The position numbers and the translations under genes are program-made. Positions 1-12,330 of a stretch of 64,000 nt of DNA are shown here, in pieces. The stretch's first letter is position 1. Each line of letters opens with the position of its first letter. Source of the DNA: Brachyhypopomus gauderio (lineage: Eukaryota; Chordata; Actinopteri; Gymnotiformes; Hypopomidae); NCBI RefSeq assembly GCF_052324685.1, contig NC_135220.1:3276216-3340215 (forward strand). Reading direction: 5' to 3'. The notes below the pieces were generated by a model. The model searched no databases. It was not told the origin of the DNA and saw only the letters and a program-made list of their open reading frames with translations.

Positions 1-2860
1 GTGTTCCCTTTATTATATATATATATATTTTATATTATATATATATACAAATATATACAACTGAACCAACTCTGTCAGAGCTACAAAAAACTACAGATAT
101 ATTTTGTTCTGGTTACTGTAAAAGAGAGAGAGAGTCAATAACATTTCTGGCTCTACGAGATCTGCTGTTGTTGTTTACAGCCAACCTGATTGGTTAGCAA
201 TACTTAACCCGAGGCAATATGACAATAAACATGGAACTTCCTCAGAAGGTGTTTTGCCAAAGCTCAGTTCTATGTAAAGCCAGCTGATAAACAACCAGCA
301 TCCTATTACCAGGAAATCATACAAAAACCAAATGACTTTAGTCAGTTCTCATCAACACATCTTCACAGTAGCAGCTGTTTGCTCTTCTCAGACTGTTAAC
401 TATCCTTTAACAAACACTACGTACTGACCACACCATCTACAGACCTGCTTATTCAAGTCTGAAATCTTGGTATCGAAAAAAATGTTTATTGCAAACCCAA
501 AAAAGGAATTAAACTAAAAAACTCTCTGCATACATTTCGTCACAATCACAGATTTGCTCTGTTCAGCTCATATACACTTCTGGAAGACATTTTTAGTCAT
601 TCCTAGCCACACGTTTCCCAAAAATACCAAACTCTTGAGATCACCTTCGTTATTACAGAGTGTACTCAGCATAACGTGTTCTAGCATCTTTTACTGTGTT
701 TTATGGACTGACACTTATTTAAAACTCTCCCCTGGGTGAGAGGGAGAGACCCCCAGTCACAGACACACAGCAGCTGACAGTATGTCAGCTCAGTAATGCC
801 CTGCCTTCAAAACATGCCTTTTATTACCAATTAGTCTGTGTGCTGGGAAGACGAAAGATACATCTCGCGACGTCTGCGCACAAACACTCATCCGGGGAAC
901 TCAGAAAGAGCTCAGGGAGAACTTTCTCTGCAATGGCAGCACAGTAGAACATGCTCTTACAGAAGACTCAATTAAAATGGCTGTGTAATCATTATCGCAT
1001 GTCGTTGTGTTAACCTCAGCCCTGGCTCTAGGCATGATCATGGTAGAGACGAAAGCAGCCTGGCCCTCAGGGACCATCAGACCGTCCACAGCCTTTCCCT
1101 GTTTCTAATTCCCAACACACCTGAACATACAACACTGAAAAACACTGAATCCTTGTTCTTTTGTGCTGGGAAGACCATGTTAATAGCCACGGGCACCACC
1201 AGGGACTTTGAGCCCATTAGATAAACATCCCACTAGGACCCGCCACCTAGTAATACGCAAATTTTTAGAGCCCTTGTCAGTCGCAGGCCCTTAGAATCGT
1301 CCTAACTCCACCCCCACCGTTCCACCCATTAAACTCCATGAAAAACTAACAACACAAAGAATTTCAGTTTACATTATAACTCTGAATATTTAAGTCACGT
1401 CAACAATTTGTGTTAATGTGTATCATTTTCTGTCCCCGAGCACAAAATACTTTGTTTTACTTTACTGGATTATTCACATATTGTTACAATTACAATCTGA
1501 ACTTGTTTTTTAATACAGCAGATTTAAGATGCCAGAGGATGGTTGAACTAGATTATAATCTACATGACTTCATTAACATGCTCCATTAATGAGTAACAAT
1601 GTAATAAGAAAAAGATTTGCTTGGGGCTAGAACAATGATGGTCCATTTAGAGGAAAGATTATGGTCACTCATTACTGTGCTGGAACACAATCACACTGGA
1701 ACAGCTTGACAGTCATTTGGCGCATATAGCTTATCTCAGAGACACAGCACCCCCTACAGGAACCAAACAGAACTTATTATTGGTCAATATCAAATCCAAG
1801 AAAGGATAGATAGGTTGTAGTTCATTCCCATCCTTGCTGATTAATCCATGGTTGAATGGATCAGACTGAATGCTCTGAGTCATTCTGTAATAACTTGTTT
1901 TACAGTTTTTCTCAGTCGATTTGGTATATTTCTCACATCATACATTGGCATCACAACAAGTGAATTTCTCAAAACAGTGCTAACTCAATTAAGTACCTGC
2001 AAAAGCACATACTTCACTCAAAATTCTTTGTTTTTGCCTCAAAAGCAAACATTTAGGTCAATCAATTTGTCAGTGCCATCAGAACATCTAGTCTATATCT
2101 AGTGCTATCAGGATATCTAGTATATTGACTATGCCAGTGCATATGAACAAGGCAGTCAAAATACTTAGTCATGATGTCAGTGCAACTTTAAGTCACAGTC
2201 AGTGCAGACTGTATATTCTAATGGAAACTAGCTAAGCTTTTGATTTCAAGAACACTGCACATGTGGTATATCAAATGAAACAATACATGTTACACACAAA
2301 ATACAAACTTACACAGAACACAAAGTTACACATCACTGTATGTGGGAGGATGATAGAAAGCAATTGGACTGGAATCAAATTTGTACAGCATTATTGTTTG
2401 ACTGTATTGTTCGCACTGCAATTTCTTGATAAAAACAAATCTGATTGAAATTCAGAAAAGAAAGACAGCTGACTGGAAAACCTGCAAAATTAGAAACTTA
2501 CTCTACACATTCAAAACAACCTGAGCACATACAGCCTCCTCTTGTTGTCTGAAAATGGAACCTCTGCCCCCCCTATGAGTTCATTATGATGTCCTATATG
2601 GTATAAGATTACAAAAATGCAATACAAAAAATAGAATAACATCAGAATTTATGTCAGTGTGCAGCATTACAGCAGAGCCCACATTTCTGAATTTACATGC
2701 ATGTTTTCTCTTTGAAATGTTTGAAAGATTGAAGACACAGTTGTTCTTCCGATATTCGGCTGCACCCAGCGAGCAGCTTCCACCTTTGTAAGACTTACAT
2801 GTAAAACATGTAAAAATTGCAAAATTGTTGCCCTTATTTCACTGTTTTGTCCCCTCAACC
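1..2860. other. AT-rich non-coding stretch
   Basis: No convincing gene. The open frames are short, lack family resemblance, and lie in sequence rich in stops. A short (TA)n tract sits at about 16-50. The stretch leads directly into the large minisatellite that follows. Confidence 0.6.
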
Positions 2861-3983
2861 TTACACCACACAGTCTTACCCCTCTACACCACACAGTCTT
2901 ACCACTCTACACCACACAGTCTTACCCCTCTACACCACACAGTCTTACCCCTCTACACCACACAGTCTTAACTCTCTACACCACACAGTCTTACCCCTCT
3001 ACACCACAGTCTTACCCCTCTACACCACACAGTCTTACCCCTCTACACCACACAGTCTTACTCCTCTACACCACAGTCTTACCCCTCTACACCACACAGT
3101 TTTACTCCTCTACACCACAGTCTTACCCCTCTACACCACACTGCCTTACTCCTCTACACCACACAGTCTTACCCCTCTACACCACACAGTCTTACCCCTC
3201 TACACCACAGTCTTACCCCTCTACACCACACAGTCTTACCCCTCTACACCACAGTCTTACCCCTCTACACCACACAGTCTTGCCTCTCTACACCACACAA
3301 TCTTACCCCTCTACACCACACAGTCTTACTCCTCTACACCACAGTCTTACCCCTCTACACCACACAGTCTTACCCCTCTACACCACACAGTCTTACCCCT
3401 CTACACCACAGTCTTACCCCTCTACACCACACAGTCTTACCCCTCTACACCACACAGTCTTACCCCTCTACACCACAGTCTTACCCCTCTATACCACACA
3501 GTCTTACCCCTCTACACCACACAGTCTTACCCCTCTACACCACAGTCTTACCCCTCTACACCACACAGTCTTAACTCTCTACACCACACAGTCTTACCCC
3601 TCTACACCACACAGTCTTAACTCTCTACACCACACAGTCTTACCCCTCTACACCACACAGTCTTGCCCCTCTACACCACAGTCTTACCCCTCTATACCAC
3701 ACAGTCTTACCCCTCTACACCAGTCTTACCCCTCTATACCACACAGTCTTACCCCTGTACACCACACAATTTTACCCCTCTACACCACAGTCTTACCCCT
3801 CTATACCACACAGTCTTACCCCTCTACACCACACAGTCTTACCCCTCTACACCACACAATCTTACCCCTCTACACCACACAGTCTTACTCCTCTACACCA
3901 CAGTCTTACCCCTCTACACCACACAGTCTTACCCCTCTACACCACACAGTCTTACCCCTCTACACCACACAGTCTTACTCCTC
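2861..3983. repeat. Minisatellite, 23/21-bp units, about 50 copies
   Basis: The array is built on the core TCTTACCCCTCTACACCA followed by CACAG (23-bp form) or CAG (21-bp form), so neighbouring units differ mainly by one CA. Single-base variants (CCCCT to CTCCT or ACTCT, ACACC to ATACC) are scattered through it. The core holds no stop in most phases, so long plus-strand frames run through all three phases; these are repeat artefacts. The complementary strand is G/T-rich. Confidence 0.95.
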
Positions 3984-5429
3984 TTCTTGGCTGTTCACCC
4001 TGTACATGACCTCATCTTTCCATTATGAGACTTTGTGATACTGCAGGGTTTAGCATCTATAAATGTTTGCCAATTACAGTAAAGGTTCATGAGATGCACC
4101 TCTGACCTATGGATGAGACCATTGCTTGATCTAAACCTTCACAAATTCCCTTTGTGAAGCCTTGATGCCTTAGAGATTAGGACATGTTCAGCACTTTTGC
4201 ATGTAATTGGAGGGTAACAATTCAACAGACAATCCATACAAAACATATTGATAAACATGACATAAGCAATTGATAATATAAAAAACAAGACAATTGTCCA
4301 TGACTATGCTATGACTATGTCCATGCTAAATGTGATTGACCTAAATATTTGCTTTTGGGGCAAAAACAAAGAATTTTGAGTGAAGTATCTGCATTTGCAG
4401 GTATTTCATTGAGTTTTCTGTTTGCACTAACTGTTTTGAGAAATGCACTAGTTGTGATGCCAATGTAAATCATGATGTGAGATCGACTGAAAAAAAAACT
4501 GTTAATTGCAAGGACATGTATATAAACCTAACAGAACTAATCTCCATGAGTTCACTCTGAAGCAAGCCCTAGCCTGGTCTAATAAAGTCTGCTTGACTTT
4601 CATGTTCGCTGATGGGTCCTGATACCAATGAATGTTCACCAGATAAAACTGCCAACGAGGACTCTGGGAAACCAGTGGGACATTGCTGAAGCTGGAGTAA
4701 GCATCAGAGAAGAGCTTGAAGGACGAACAGGGATGGAACTGAGAGACTCAAGGGTCTGTGTCAGAGGAGGGACACCATGTTCCTCCATAAAAAACTTCCA
4801 CAAAAAAGAAGGAGACTTGTGTACAGGGACGGGGACATGTGTCAGTCCTGTCACTGCAAGTTGATGCTTTTTACAGGTGTGTTGGGCCTGTGTTCTATAA
4901 AGGCAAGATCCTGGACTTTGTCAACTTCTGAGTACTAATTCAACTTTTCATTATTGGTGAAACATACAGTAAAAGGACGCAGTGTGTTTCAAAAACACAT
5001 GGCAGATGTTGTCTTATGACTCACCAAATAACCACAGAAGGAAAGATTTCAGGAAACATTTAAGGAAAGATTTCAGGAAAGATTTGCTAATGTCAAGCCA
5101 ACTATTTTCAGGCGTTCCTGTTGGATGCTAGAAGACATCAACGTCACTCAGAACAATTCAACCATGAAAACAAACCAGACTGACCAGATGTCCTTTCAGA
5201 ACTCAGGACAACTGGATTAAAAAAAACCAAATGCATCGTTACTCAGGAGACAAAATATAATTGCTGAACAGATTCTTCATTAAATATTTACGACACAGTC
5301 TGGGAGTGAAGCAGACTTTCCCTCTCAGGGTTTAGGGAAATCCAGCAGCTTTATAATCTTCATGAAGCTACAGAGATTAGGAGAGACTAAAGGATGAGGA
5401 AAAAGCTGACAGATATATATCTGATAGAT
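3984..5429. other. Intergenic, no feature recognised
   Basis: Low-complexity-free sequence with no exon-like reading frame. A 78-codon frame at 4628-4864 has no recognisable domain and is matched by an equally long frame on the opposite strand, which argues against coding. Confidence 0.5.
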
Positions 5430-5452
5430 AGATGGATGGATGGATGGATGGA
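5430..5452. repeat. (GGAT)n microsatellite
   Basis: Short tetranucleotide tract immediately 5' of a dispersed repeat copy, which itself is followed by a (GATA)n tract. Confidence 0.8.
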
Positions 5453-5640
5453 TACATTTACGGCATTTGGCAGACGCCCTTATCCAGAGCGACTTACATT
5501 TTTATCTAATTTTTATACAAGTGAGCAGTTGAGGGTTAAGGACCTTGCTCAGGGGCACCTCAGTCATGGCCTCAGGTCTGGGGATCAAACCCACGACCCT
5601 CTGGTCACAAGACCAGTTCCCTAACCACCAGGCCATGACT
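5452..5640 (+). mobile_element. Dispersed SINE- or MITE-like repeat, copy 1
   Basis: Begins TACATTTACGGCATTTGGCA and carries TATCCAGAGCGACTTACAT, a sequence familiar as a very common repeat in teleost genomes. The 3' part reads as a degenerate 'cleared of gene' block ending near CCACCAGGCCATGACTGA. A second copy with the same order and about 90% identity by eye lies at 40412-40570. I cannot assign it to a named family. It is flanked by (GGAT)n and (GATA)n, so target duplications cannot be read. Confidence 0.75.
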
Positions 5641-5749
<109 letters not shown>

Positions 5750-6903
5750 GTGTTGAGCTGGGTCTAATATTCTGCTGTATCTGTGGATTAATTCAGATCA
5801 TTCCTGCCATAATGGCAGGAAAACAACAGATCTGTTCCAGTGCAGGTTCGTAAGTGAATGGAGTGGAGCAATAGTCCTGACTTCCTGTGCTAATCATGCA
5901 AATGTTTCATCCTAAATAATGCTAACGAGTTCCGCTGTTGCCAGAATTCCAAGGAGGTTTCAGGAATAAACCCAGAGTTGTGTTCTTGAGACTAAAGTCA
6001 CAATAAAATCCCAGTGGTGCTGAAACAGATACTTCCAGTACTGACATTTCTCATGTTTACTGAAACCCCATCAGCTCAAACTGAAGTATCTGTTTAATAA
6101 ATGTATCACTTTTATATCATTTTCAAGTAAGTTCAGGCTTTTTTAAGTCAGATTTGTATGAGTCACATATGACCATATTCATTACTGACATGCAGGCGGG
6201 GCTTTGTGTTAGAAACGGTAGGAGTCCTTCCCAAGCATTCTGATTGGTACAGCATGGTGCTGTTGCCCAGCAGGGGACTGAAGCCCCGTGTGCACAAGAG
6301 AGACAGTGTAGGTGCTCACTACTCTCACTACACTCATTAGGGTACACTGGTTGGTCTGCAGTGCACCTTGAAAGGTTATACAGAATATAAAACCTAGTGC
6401 TAATTTTCCTCACATATGACAAAACAGACAAAAAATAAATGTATCTGCAGAAGTGAATAATGTGGGAACCGGTTGACTGTGATCTTTCTCATTGCTTTGC
6501 CTGTAGGAAAAACAGACAGCTAAAGTCTGAACTAAGATCCTGAAGAAAGCAGTGTTAGTCTAACTACGTTTTTAAGAGTTTTAATACATTTCCTGACAAC
6601 CGATATTAATGTATGCATGTGTCCGTTCTGAGTTCAGTGGTATTTAGACTGGGTTATAGTAAAAGTCGATGCTGTGATTATTACAACTAACCAGTTATTG
6701 ATAGGAGAGTCTTTACCAAGTGCATGTGAATTCTTTGTTCCTGTCTGATTTTCTGATCCTGTCGTGTGTGATTTAGAGATAAATGACTGACACAATGAAA
6801 AAAAGAGAGGTTCATTCTCCTTCAAGGACGGTCTGCCTAGGGCTTGATTTCCCAGCAGCCTGAGGACATAGCAGTCAGAGATGTTGTGTCCGCTCTGCTC
6901 TCC

Positions 6904-6905
<2 letters not shown>
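5750..6905. other. Intergenic, no feature recognised
   Basis: No exon-like frame with family resemblance and no clear repeat. The minus-strand frame at 6123-6431 has no recognisable domain. Confidence 0.5.
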
Positions 6906-6996
<91 letters not shown>

Positions 6997-7090
6997 AGAC
7001 ACATACACACACTCAGACACCCACATACATACACACACACACACACTCAGACACACACAGACACACACAGAGTCAAACACATACACAGAG
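6906..7090. repeat. (CA)n microsatellite, then imperfect
   Basis: Perfect (CA)n to about 6994, followed by ACTCAGACACA-type interruptions to about 7090. It generates long poly-TH and poly-VC frames in several phases, which are artefacts. Confidence 0.95.
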
Positions 7091-7156
7091 TCATATCATT
7101 GACTGAACAGACACAGTCGCTGTGCAAGACAAGGATAAAGGGAAAGCATCACTGCC

Positions 7157-7416
7157 CGGCAGTGATGAGACATGCACCTACCAGCCTGTTAGGATTGGTA
7201 AAGCAATGCTGGCAGTGATGAGACATGCACCTACCATGCACCTACCAGCCTCTTAGGACTGGTAAAGCAATGCCCGGCAGTGATGTGACATGCACCTACC
7301 AGCCTGTTAGGACTGGTAAAGCAATGCCCGGCAGTGATGAGACATGCACCTACCAGCCTGTTAGGACTGGTAAAGCAATGCCCGGCAGTGATGAGACATG
7401 CACCTACCTACCAGCC
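7157..7416. repeat. 54-bp tandem repeat, about 5 copies
   Basis: Each unit carries CAGTGATGAGACATGCACCT, then ACCAGCCTGTTAGGACTGGT and AAAGCAATGCC. Copy 2 has an internal duplication of ATGCACCTACC, and the last copy is cut off after ACCAGCC. Because 54 is a multiple of 3, one frame stays open through the array and gives an 18-residue peptide repeat; nothing else suggests it is translated. Confidence 0.93.
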
Positions 7417-7706
7417 TTTCACATTAGATCACAGAGCTGCACAGACTTCTGAAGGTCAGTGGTGCTATCAGATACGATGGTGATGGGGCGTATCTTTGGA
7501 GACATGCAGCTCATTACACATACTATCCAAAACGATCTCTGTGGAGAGTCCACTGAGTGTAGCACATTGAGGAGACAGCCAGCCGAAGCAGCCATTTTGG
7601 GTAACCTAAATTCATAAACAGTGACTCAGCTTATCCTGCAGCCTTGAATAACAAGATGCTTCAGAATCAGATGCTTTTGGTCCTCAGAAAATCAATTATA
7701 ATAAAC

Positions 7707-7708
<2 letters not shown>

Positions 7709-7758
<50 letters not shown>
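7709..7758. repeat. (CA)n microsatellite
   Basis: Perfect dinucleotide tract in intergenic sequence. Confidence 0.95.
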
Positions 7759-7760
<2 letters not shown>

Positions 7761-7962
7761 ATTGTGTCATCAGGATAAAAAAACTGCCAGTGGAAGTTGA
7801 TTTCTCATTGGGTCTCTTTCATGCTCATATTCTCCGTGTCTCTGAATCCCAGTGTGCATTACTCAAGATCAGGGGTCACTGAACTCTACAGATTCATAAT
7901 CCGTGAGCACCATGTTCCAAAACACTCTGCCTTGCTTTATGCATTTCAATCGCTGTATTTAC

Positions 7963-7993
<31 letters not shown>
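7963..7993. repeat. (CA)n microsatellite
   Basis: Short perfect dinucleotide tract. Confidence 0.9.
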
Positions 7994-7996
<3 letters not shown>

Positions 7997-8080
7997 AGCC
8001 ATTTCTGAGCTTTTCAGAAATACAATATTGCTATTGGTCCTCAAACTTTTGTGTCTGCAGTACTGCACAATCTGCTAATT

Positions 8081-8081
<1 letters not shown>

Positions 8082-8169
<88 letters not shown>
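8082..8169. repeat. (CA)n microsatellite
   Basis: About 44 perfect units. Confidence 0.95.
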
Positions 8170-8171
<2 letters not shown>

Positions 8172-8845
8172 TGCGCACACACAGTTTCAGGTAGACTTGC
8201 ATGTATTTGAATACGGACAATAACAACAACTCAAACTGGAGAGAAAAACATCAATATTTTATTTTGTTTCGAGCAACTGAGCATGTTGCAATGAGAGACA
8301 GTGTGAATATACAGTACGTCGTTATTCTTTACGTCATTATGCTCTGGTGTTTTCTATTTACACACCATTGTTTTACGTTTGCTGGGGTTTGATGTCTCGT
8401 AGATCCTGCACACAGGAAGCAGCTGGACCAACCCTAGCAGCCACACGTCACTGGCTGTGTAGTGGGAAGCATCATTTCTTGTGTTCTGCGGTTCTTCTAA
8501 ACCCCTAAAGCTGTTTTAGCCTTAGTTAATTTTACTGTGGTAGTGTTACTTTGATCTTGTTTGTAAAGTAGGCCACAACTAGCCAAAACATTATTAAATT
8601 AATAATCACTCTTAATATAATATTAAAATGAATTATGTACATCATTAAGTTATCAAGAAGGGTTCTTTGTTTGGGAAGTGAAGGACCCAAGACCTGGACG
8701 TCCAGTACAAATAAAGCACAGTCAGACACAAAAGGAAGGATTCAGTAAAAGGGGGCAGCACTTTCTTATTTTAAACCCATTACAAAACAATGTTACATTT
8801 TCCCCAGATTCCATTCTGGAGGATGGAGCTGAGCGCTCTCACAAG

Positions 8846-9492
8846 GGCTGTGGGGGGTGGGGCTGAACACTCTTATAGGACAGAGGGAGGCAGGGCTGAA
8901 CTCTCACAAAACCAATAGGGGGTGGGACTGAACACTTATACAGAGTTGTGGGGGGTGGGATTGACTGCTCTCACAGGACAGTGGGGGGCGGGACTGAACA
9001 CTTTCACAGGGCAGTGGGGGGCGGGACTGAACACTCTCACAGGGCAGTGGGGGGCAGGACTGAACACTCTCACAGGGCAGTGGGGGGCAGGACTGAACAC
9101 TCTCACAGGGCAGTGGGGGGCAGGACTGAACACTCTCACAGGGCAGTGGGGGCGGGACTGAACACTCTCACAGGGTAGTGGGGGGCGGGACTGAACACTC
9201 ACAGGGCAGTGGGGGGCGGGACTGAACACTCTCACAGGGCAGTGGGGGGACGGGACTGAACACTTTCACAGGGCAGTGGGGGGCGGGACTGAACACTCAC
9301 AGGGCAGTGGGGGTGGGACAGAACACTTTTACAGGGCAGTGGGGGGCAGGACTGAACACTCTCACAGGGCAGTGGGGGTGGAACTGAACACTCTCACAGG
9401 GCAGTGGGGGCGGGACCGAACACTCTCACTGGGCAGTGGGGGCAGGGCTGAACTCTCACAGGGCAGTGGGGGCAGGGCTGAACTCTCACAGG
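8846..9492. repeat. G-rich 33-bp minisatellite, about 19 copies
   Basis: The unit reads GGCAGTGGGGGGCGGGACTG followed by AACACTCTCACAG (33 bp). Variants are GGGGGGCAGGAC and GGGGGTGGGAC, and units shortened in CTCTCACAG. The plus strand carries a run of five or six G and a second G-run in almost every unit, so it has strong G-quadruplex potential. The 33-bp length keeps frames open on both strands (11-residue peptide repeats), which I treat as artefact. Confidence 0.93.
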
Positions 9493-10136
9493 GCTGCTCA
9501 GGTGCTTGGCAGGCTGTGAAAAAGAAAATGAGAATGAGAGCAACTGTCACATCCCTCACATGGACGTGTGAACAGCACTGGAGAAACCCTGTGGCAAATG
9601 AAACCTCTTAAAAACACACACAAACAACCAGGATGTAAAAGAGAGAGAGAGAGAGAGGGGGGGGGATAGGGAGAGAGAGAGAGGTAGAGAGAGAGAGTAA
9701 TCATAATCCACTGTGCTTGTTACATTTTGGGCCTCAAACAAGCACCATATCTTGATGCCAAAAATCATCATTCACCCAAACACCTTGTTTCCTTGGCTAC
9801 GGAGCCTGCTGAACTCATCAGCAGCATGATGATGTCATCATGGGCAGGACACGCCGTCACATTCCTTTGTATGCTGATATTTGTGCAACTACCATTTTAT
9901 TGTGAATTGTTCCATGCAAAAATATGTTTAGAAGAGCATTAGACGTGCCCCAGAAAAGAGTTAGCATAACGCTGGAAGGCAAAACATTAGGTGGATAAAC
10001 TGCTTACTTTTGCAAAAAAGGTTTAAAACATGTACATACATAATTGGTATGAAAAATAAGTCTCAATTTGAAACCCAGTAACAAATGATACGAAATAATT
10101 TATTTTAGAAGTTTTATTATAAAGCTGTCCACTGTG

Positions 10137-10138
<2 letters not shown>
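9493..10138. other. Intergenic, purine-rich tract inside
   Basis: Contains a GA/G-rich run at about 9640-9698 (GAGAGAGAGGGGGGGG-like). No gene seen. Confidence 0.5.

Positions 10139-10205
<67 letters not shown>
10139..10205. repeat. (CT)n microsatellite
   Basis: Perfect dinucleotide tract of about 33 units. Confidence 0.95.
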
Positions 10206-10208
<3 letters not shown>

Positions 10209-11610
10209 AGAGTCTGCCGCTCTCTCTACAGCTATTTCACTATTTTACTGTTCAGACTAAACTCACAGTACAAATACCCAGACTCCTGAATGATGTGGGT
10301 CAGTGCACTTCACAGACATATGACAGTGAGCCATCATGATCCACTTCTATTCTTACAGGTTTACACTATCACAACAAAACCAGGATTCTTACAGTTCTCA
10401 TTCTGTTCTGTGTGTTTGACTACTTATGAGGCTTTACTGTTCCATAAATTTATTGAGTTTATTACTAAGAAAAGTAATCTTTTGCTTTGTTGTTTTCTTT
10501 TAATGCCACTGGAAAATACGTAATGTCACCAATGAAACTCATCTCTGAGGACTTTTGACTGATTTCATTTCCTTGCTCATGATTTCATTATTTTCTCACT
10601 ATGTTAACTGACAAATCACGTCAGTTGTTTGCAGGCTAGCTCAGGAAATTAATCAGACTTAATTAAGCAACAAAGAAGAAACCTCTATTAATTAAACGAT
10701 GATGAATAATTTCAGCAATTATTTATATTGTGTCTCAGTTTGAAGGTTTTTGTTTAGTCTTCACATTCACCACAGTCATGTGACTCTAGTCAGGCTGAGC
10801 ACTGACACGTCAATCAAAAATTCCATTAACATATCTTGTTCTTCAAAACATTCAAACTTTCTTAATATTATCAATAACCTCATCTTAAATGTAAGAGTTG
10901 AATGGAAGCAGACATCCACAGTGTGATGTGTTCAGGGTTTCTCATATTAAAGCAATCTCCATGTCTGCTCCTACAGAGATGCCCTGGTCTGAATCATCCA
11001 ATAACATTAGATGAGGAAGCGTGTTCCTCTTAAGGAACGCTGCATGCCCGAGCACTTATCACAATCAGAAGACGAACGGACTGCTCATTGATCGGCTCTG
11101 TGTTACACTGTGTCCACATCCATAGACTTGAGGGAAAATGAAAAGCAAAGAGTCTCGTAGAAAAGGTCAATTACAACATTCACCCCCAGCCTATGTTTCC
11201 TAGCAATAAACAAAGCAGAATGGATGTTTCAGCCCTCACAAGACATTCAGCCCTCACTCACAACTTTCAGCAGACTTTCTTGGAGATGTTCACACCCAAT
11301 CTATAATACATTTATCCTTTTGACAGGGCAGTTCCTGCCCCCACCATACAAAGTTCAACCACCTCTTTCTGTCTCTTAGCCCACCTCAAAAATCCTGTGA
11401 TAACAGTGCTTAACTGACCAGCAAGACAGTTTGGCCTGGTTTAGCCATTTATGAACTCCAGAACTGCTTTGAACTAACATTTGTTTTGAACATAAATATT
11501 TGTCCCCATCATACAGGAGTGGAGATGTAGCTACACATCATATATTAATAACACCATAGACAATGTCACTGTTAGCAAAAGGATCTGAGTATACCCAAAT
11601 GAGAAACCAT
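10206..11610. other. Intergenic, no feature recognised
   Basis: Unique-looking AT-rich sequence. I see no exon with recognisable product on either strand. Confidence 0.5.
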
Positions 11611-12330
11611 GGTACAGTGAAATCAAATGGCTTCTCAGGAAAAGAGACACAGCTTTTAAATCAGGAGACACCTCCGCCTACAGCATCGCCAGAGTAAGAG
11701 ATGATGCATCAGGTCTGCACAGTGACTCCAACTCACATTGGGAACCTGACAATGTGGTGTGCCAACAATAACCTGGTGTTAAACACCAAAAAAGACCAAT
11801 GAGATTATTGTTGATTTTAGGACTAACAAAAAGACCAAATACCATCCTATCAACACCAAGGAGGCTATGAAGACAGGCCTCAACCTGAGGTTCTTCTCCT
11901 GGACCAAGAGCAGCTCACAGGGTCCAACAACAACATGTTTTCCTGAAGAGGTCAAGGAGGTCGTACCTCCTCCAAAAGCTGCTTGCCACCTTTTACAGGA
12001 GCTCCGCAGATCGCAACCCAACCCACTGCGTGACACAGCAGCTGCCCCAAAGCCCTCCAGCGTGGTGTGAAAACAGCACAGGTCATTGTGGGCATGGCCC
12101 GGTAAAAACACTAGAGCTTTACAGTGCTTGCTGTGTATGGAGGGCTAAGAACGTCATATAAGAGATGACACACCCTGGATACCATCTGATTAGGCTCCTC
12201 CCATCCATCAGGTGCTTCTGGTCAATCTGTACATGTGCAAAGACTTCAAATCCAATGATGTGCTGCTATCACTGGAGCATGTGCAATATTTATCTATATG
12301 CTGTCTGTTTTTGTGTAGTAACTCTACACC
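11610..12330 (+). mobile_element. Decayed non-LTR retrotransposon (LINE) RT fragment
   Basis: Reading across frames gives the hallmark of the C-terminal part of a fish LINE reverse transcriptase. WCANNNLVLNTKKTNEI followed by IVDFRTNKKTKYHP (11758-11850) corresponds to the family's WC...N.L.LN..KTKE.IVDFR block. Downstream remnants resemble the thumb (LL..FYRSS) and the short C-terminal tail. Stops and frameshifts break it throughout, so it is a dead fragment. I would place it near the Rex1/Babar or CR1/L2 groups, but cannot decide by eye. Confidence 0.65.

Noticed and set aside
2817-4038. Long plus-strand frames of 120-267 codons
   Set aside because: They consist wholly of minisatellite units read in three phases (repeated LTPLHH, LPLYTTQ, SYPSTPH). 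There is no start context, domain or unique sequence.
4628-4864. 78-codon plus-strand frame
   Set aside because: Matching open frame on the other strand, no family resemblance, no splice or promoter context.
6837-7218. Poly-TH and poly-VC reading frames here and at other (CA)n tracts
   Set aside because: Products of dinucleotide repeats, equally open on both strands.
7157-7416. CRISPR-like appearance of regular repeats
   Set aside because: Units are contiguous with no unique spacers, and the window is plainly vertebrate nuclear DNA.
8922-9611. Frames with TGQWGAGLN or HCPVRVFSPAP repeats
   Set aside because: The 33-bp unit is a multiple of 3, so both strands stay open without selection; variants include indels that break the frame.
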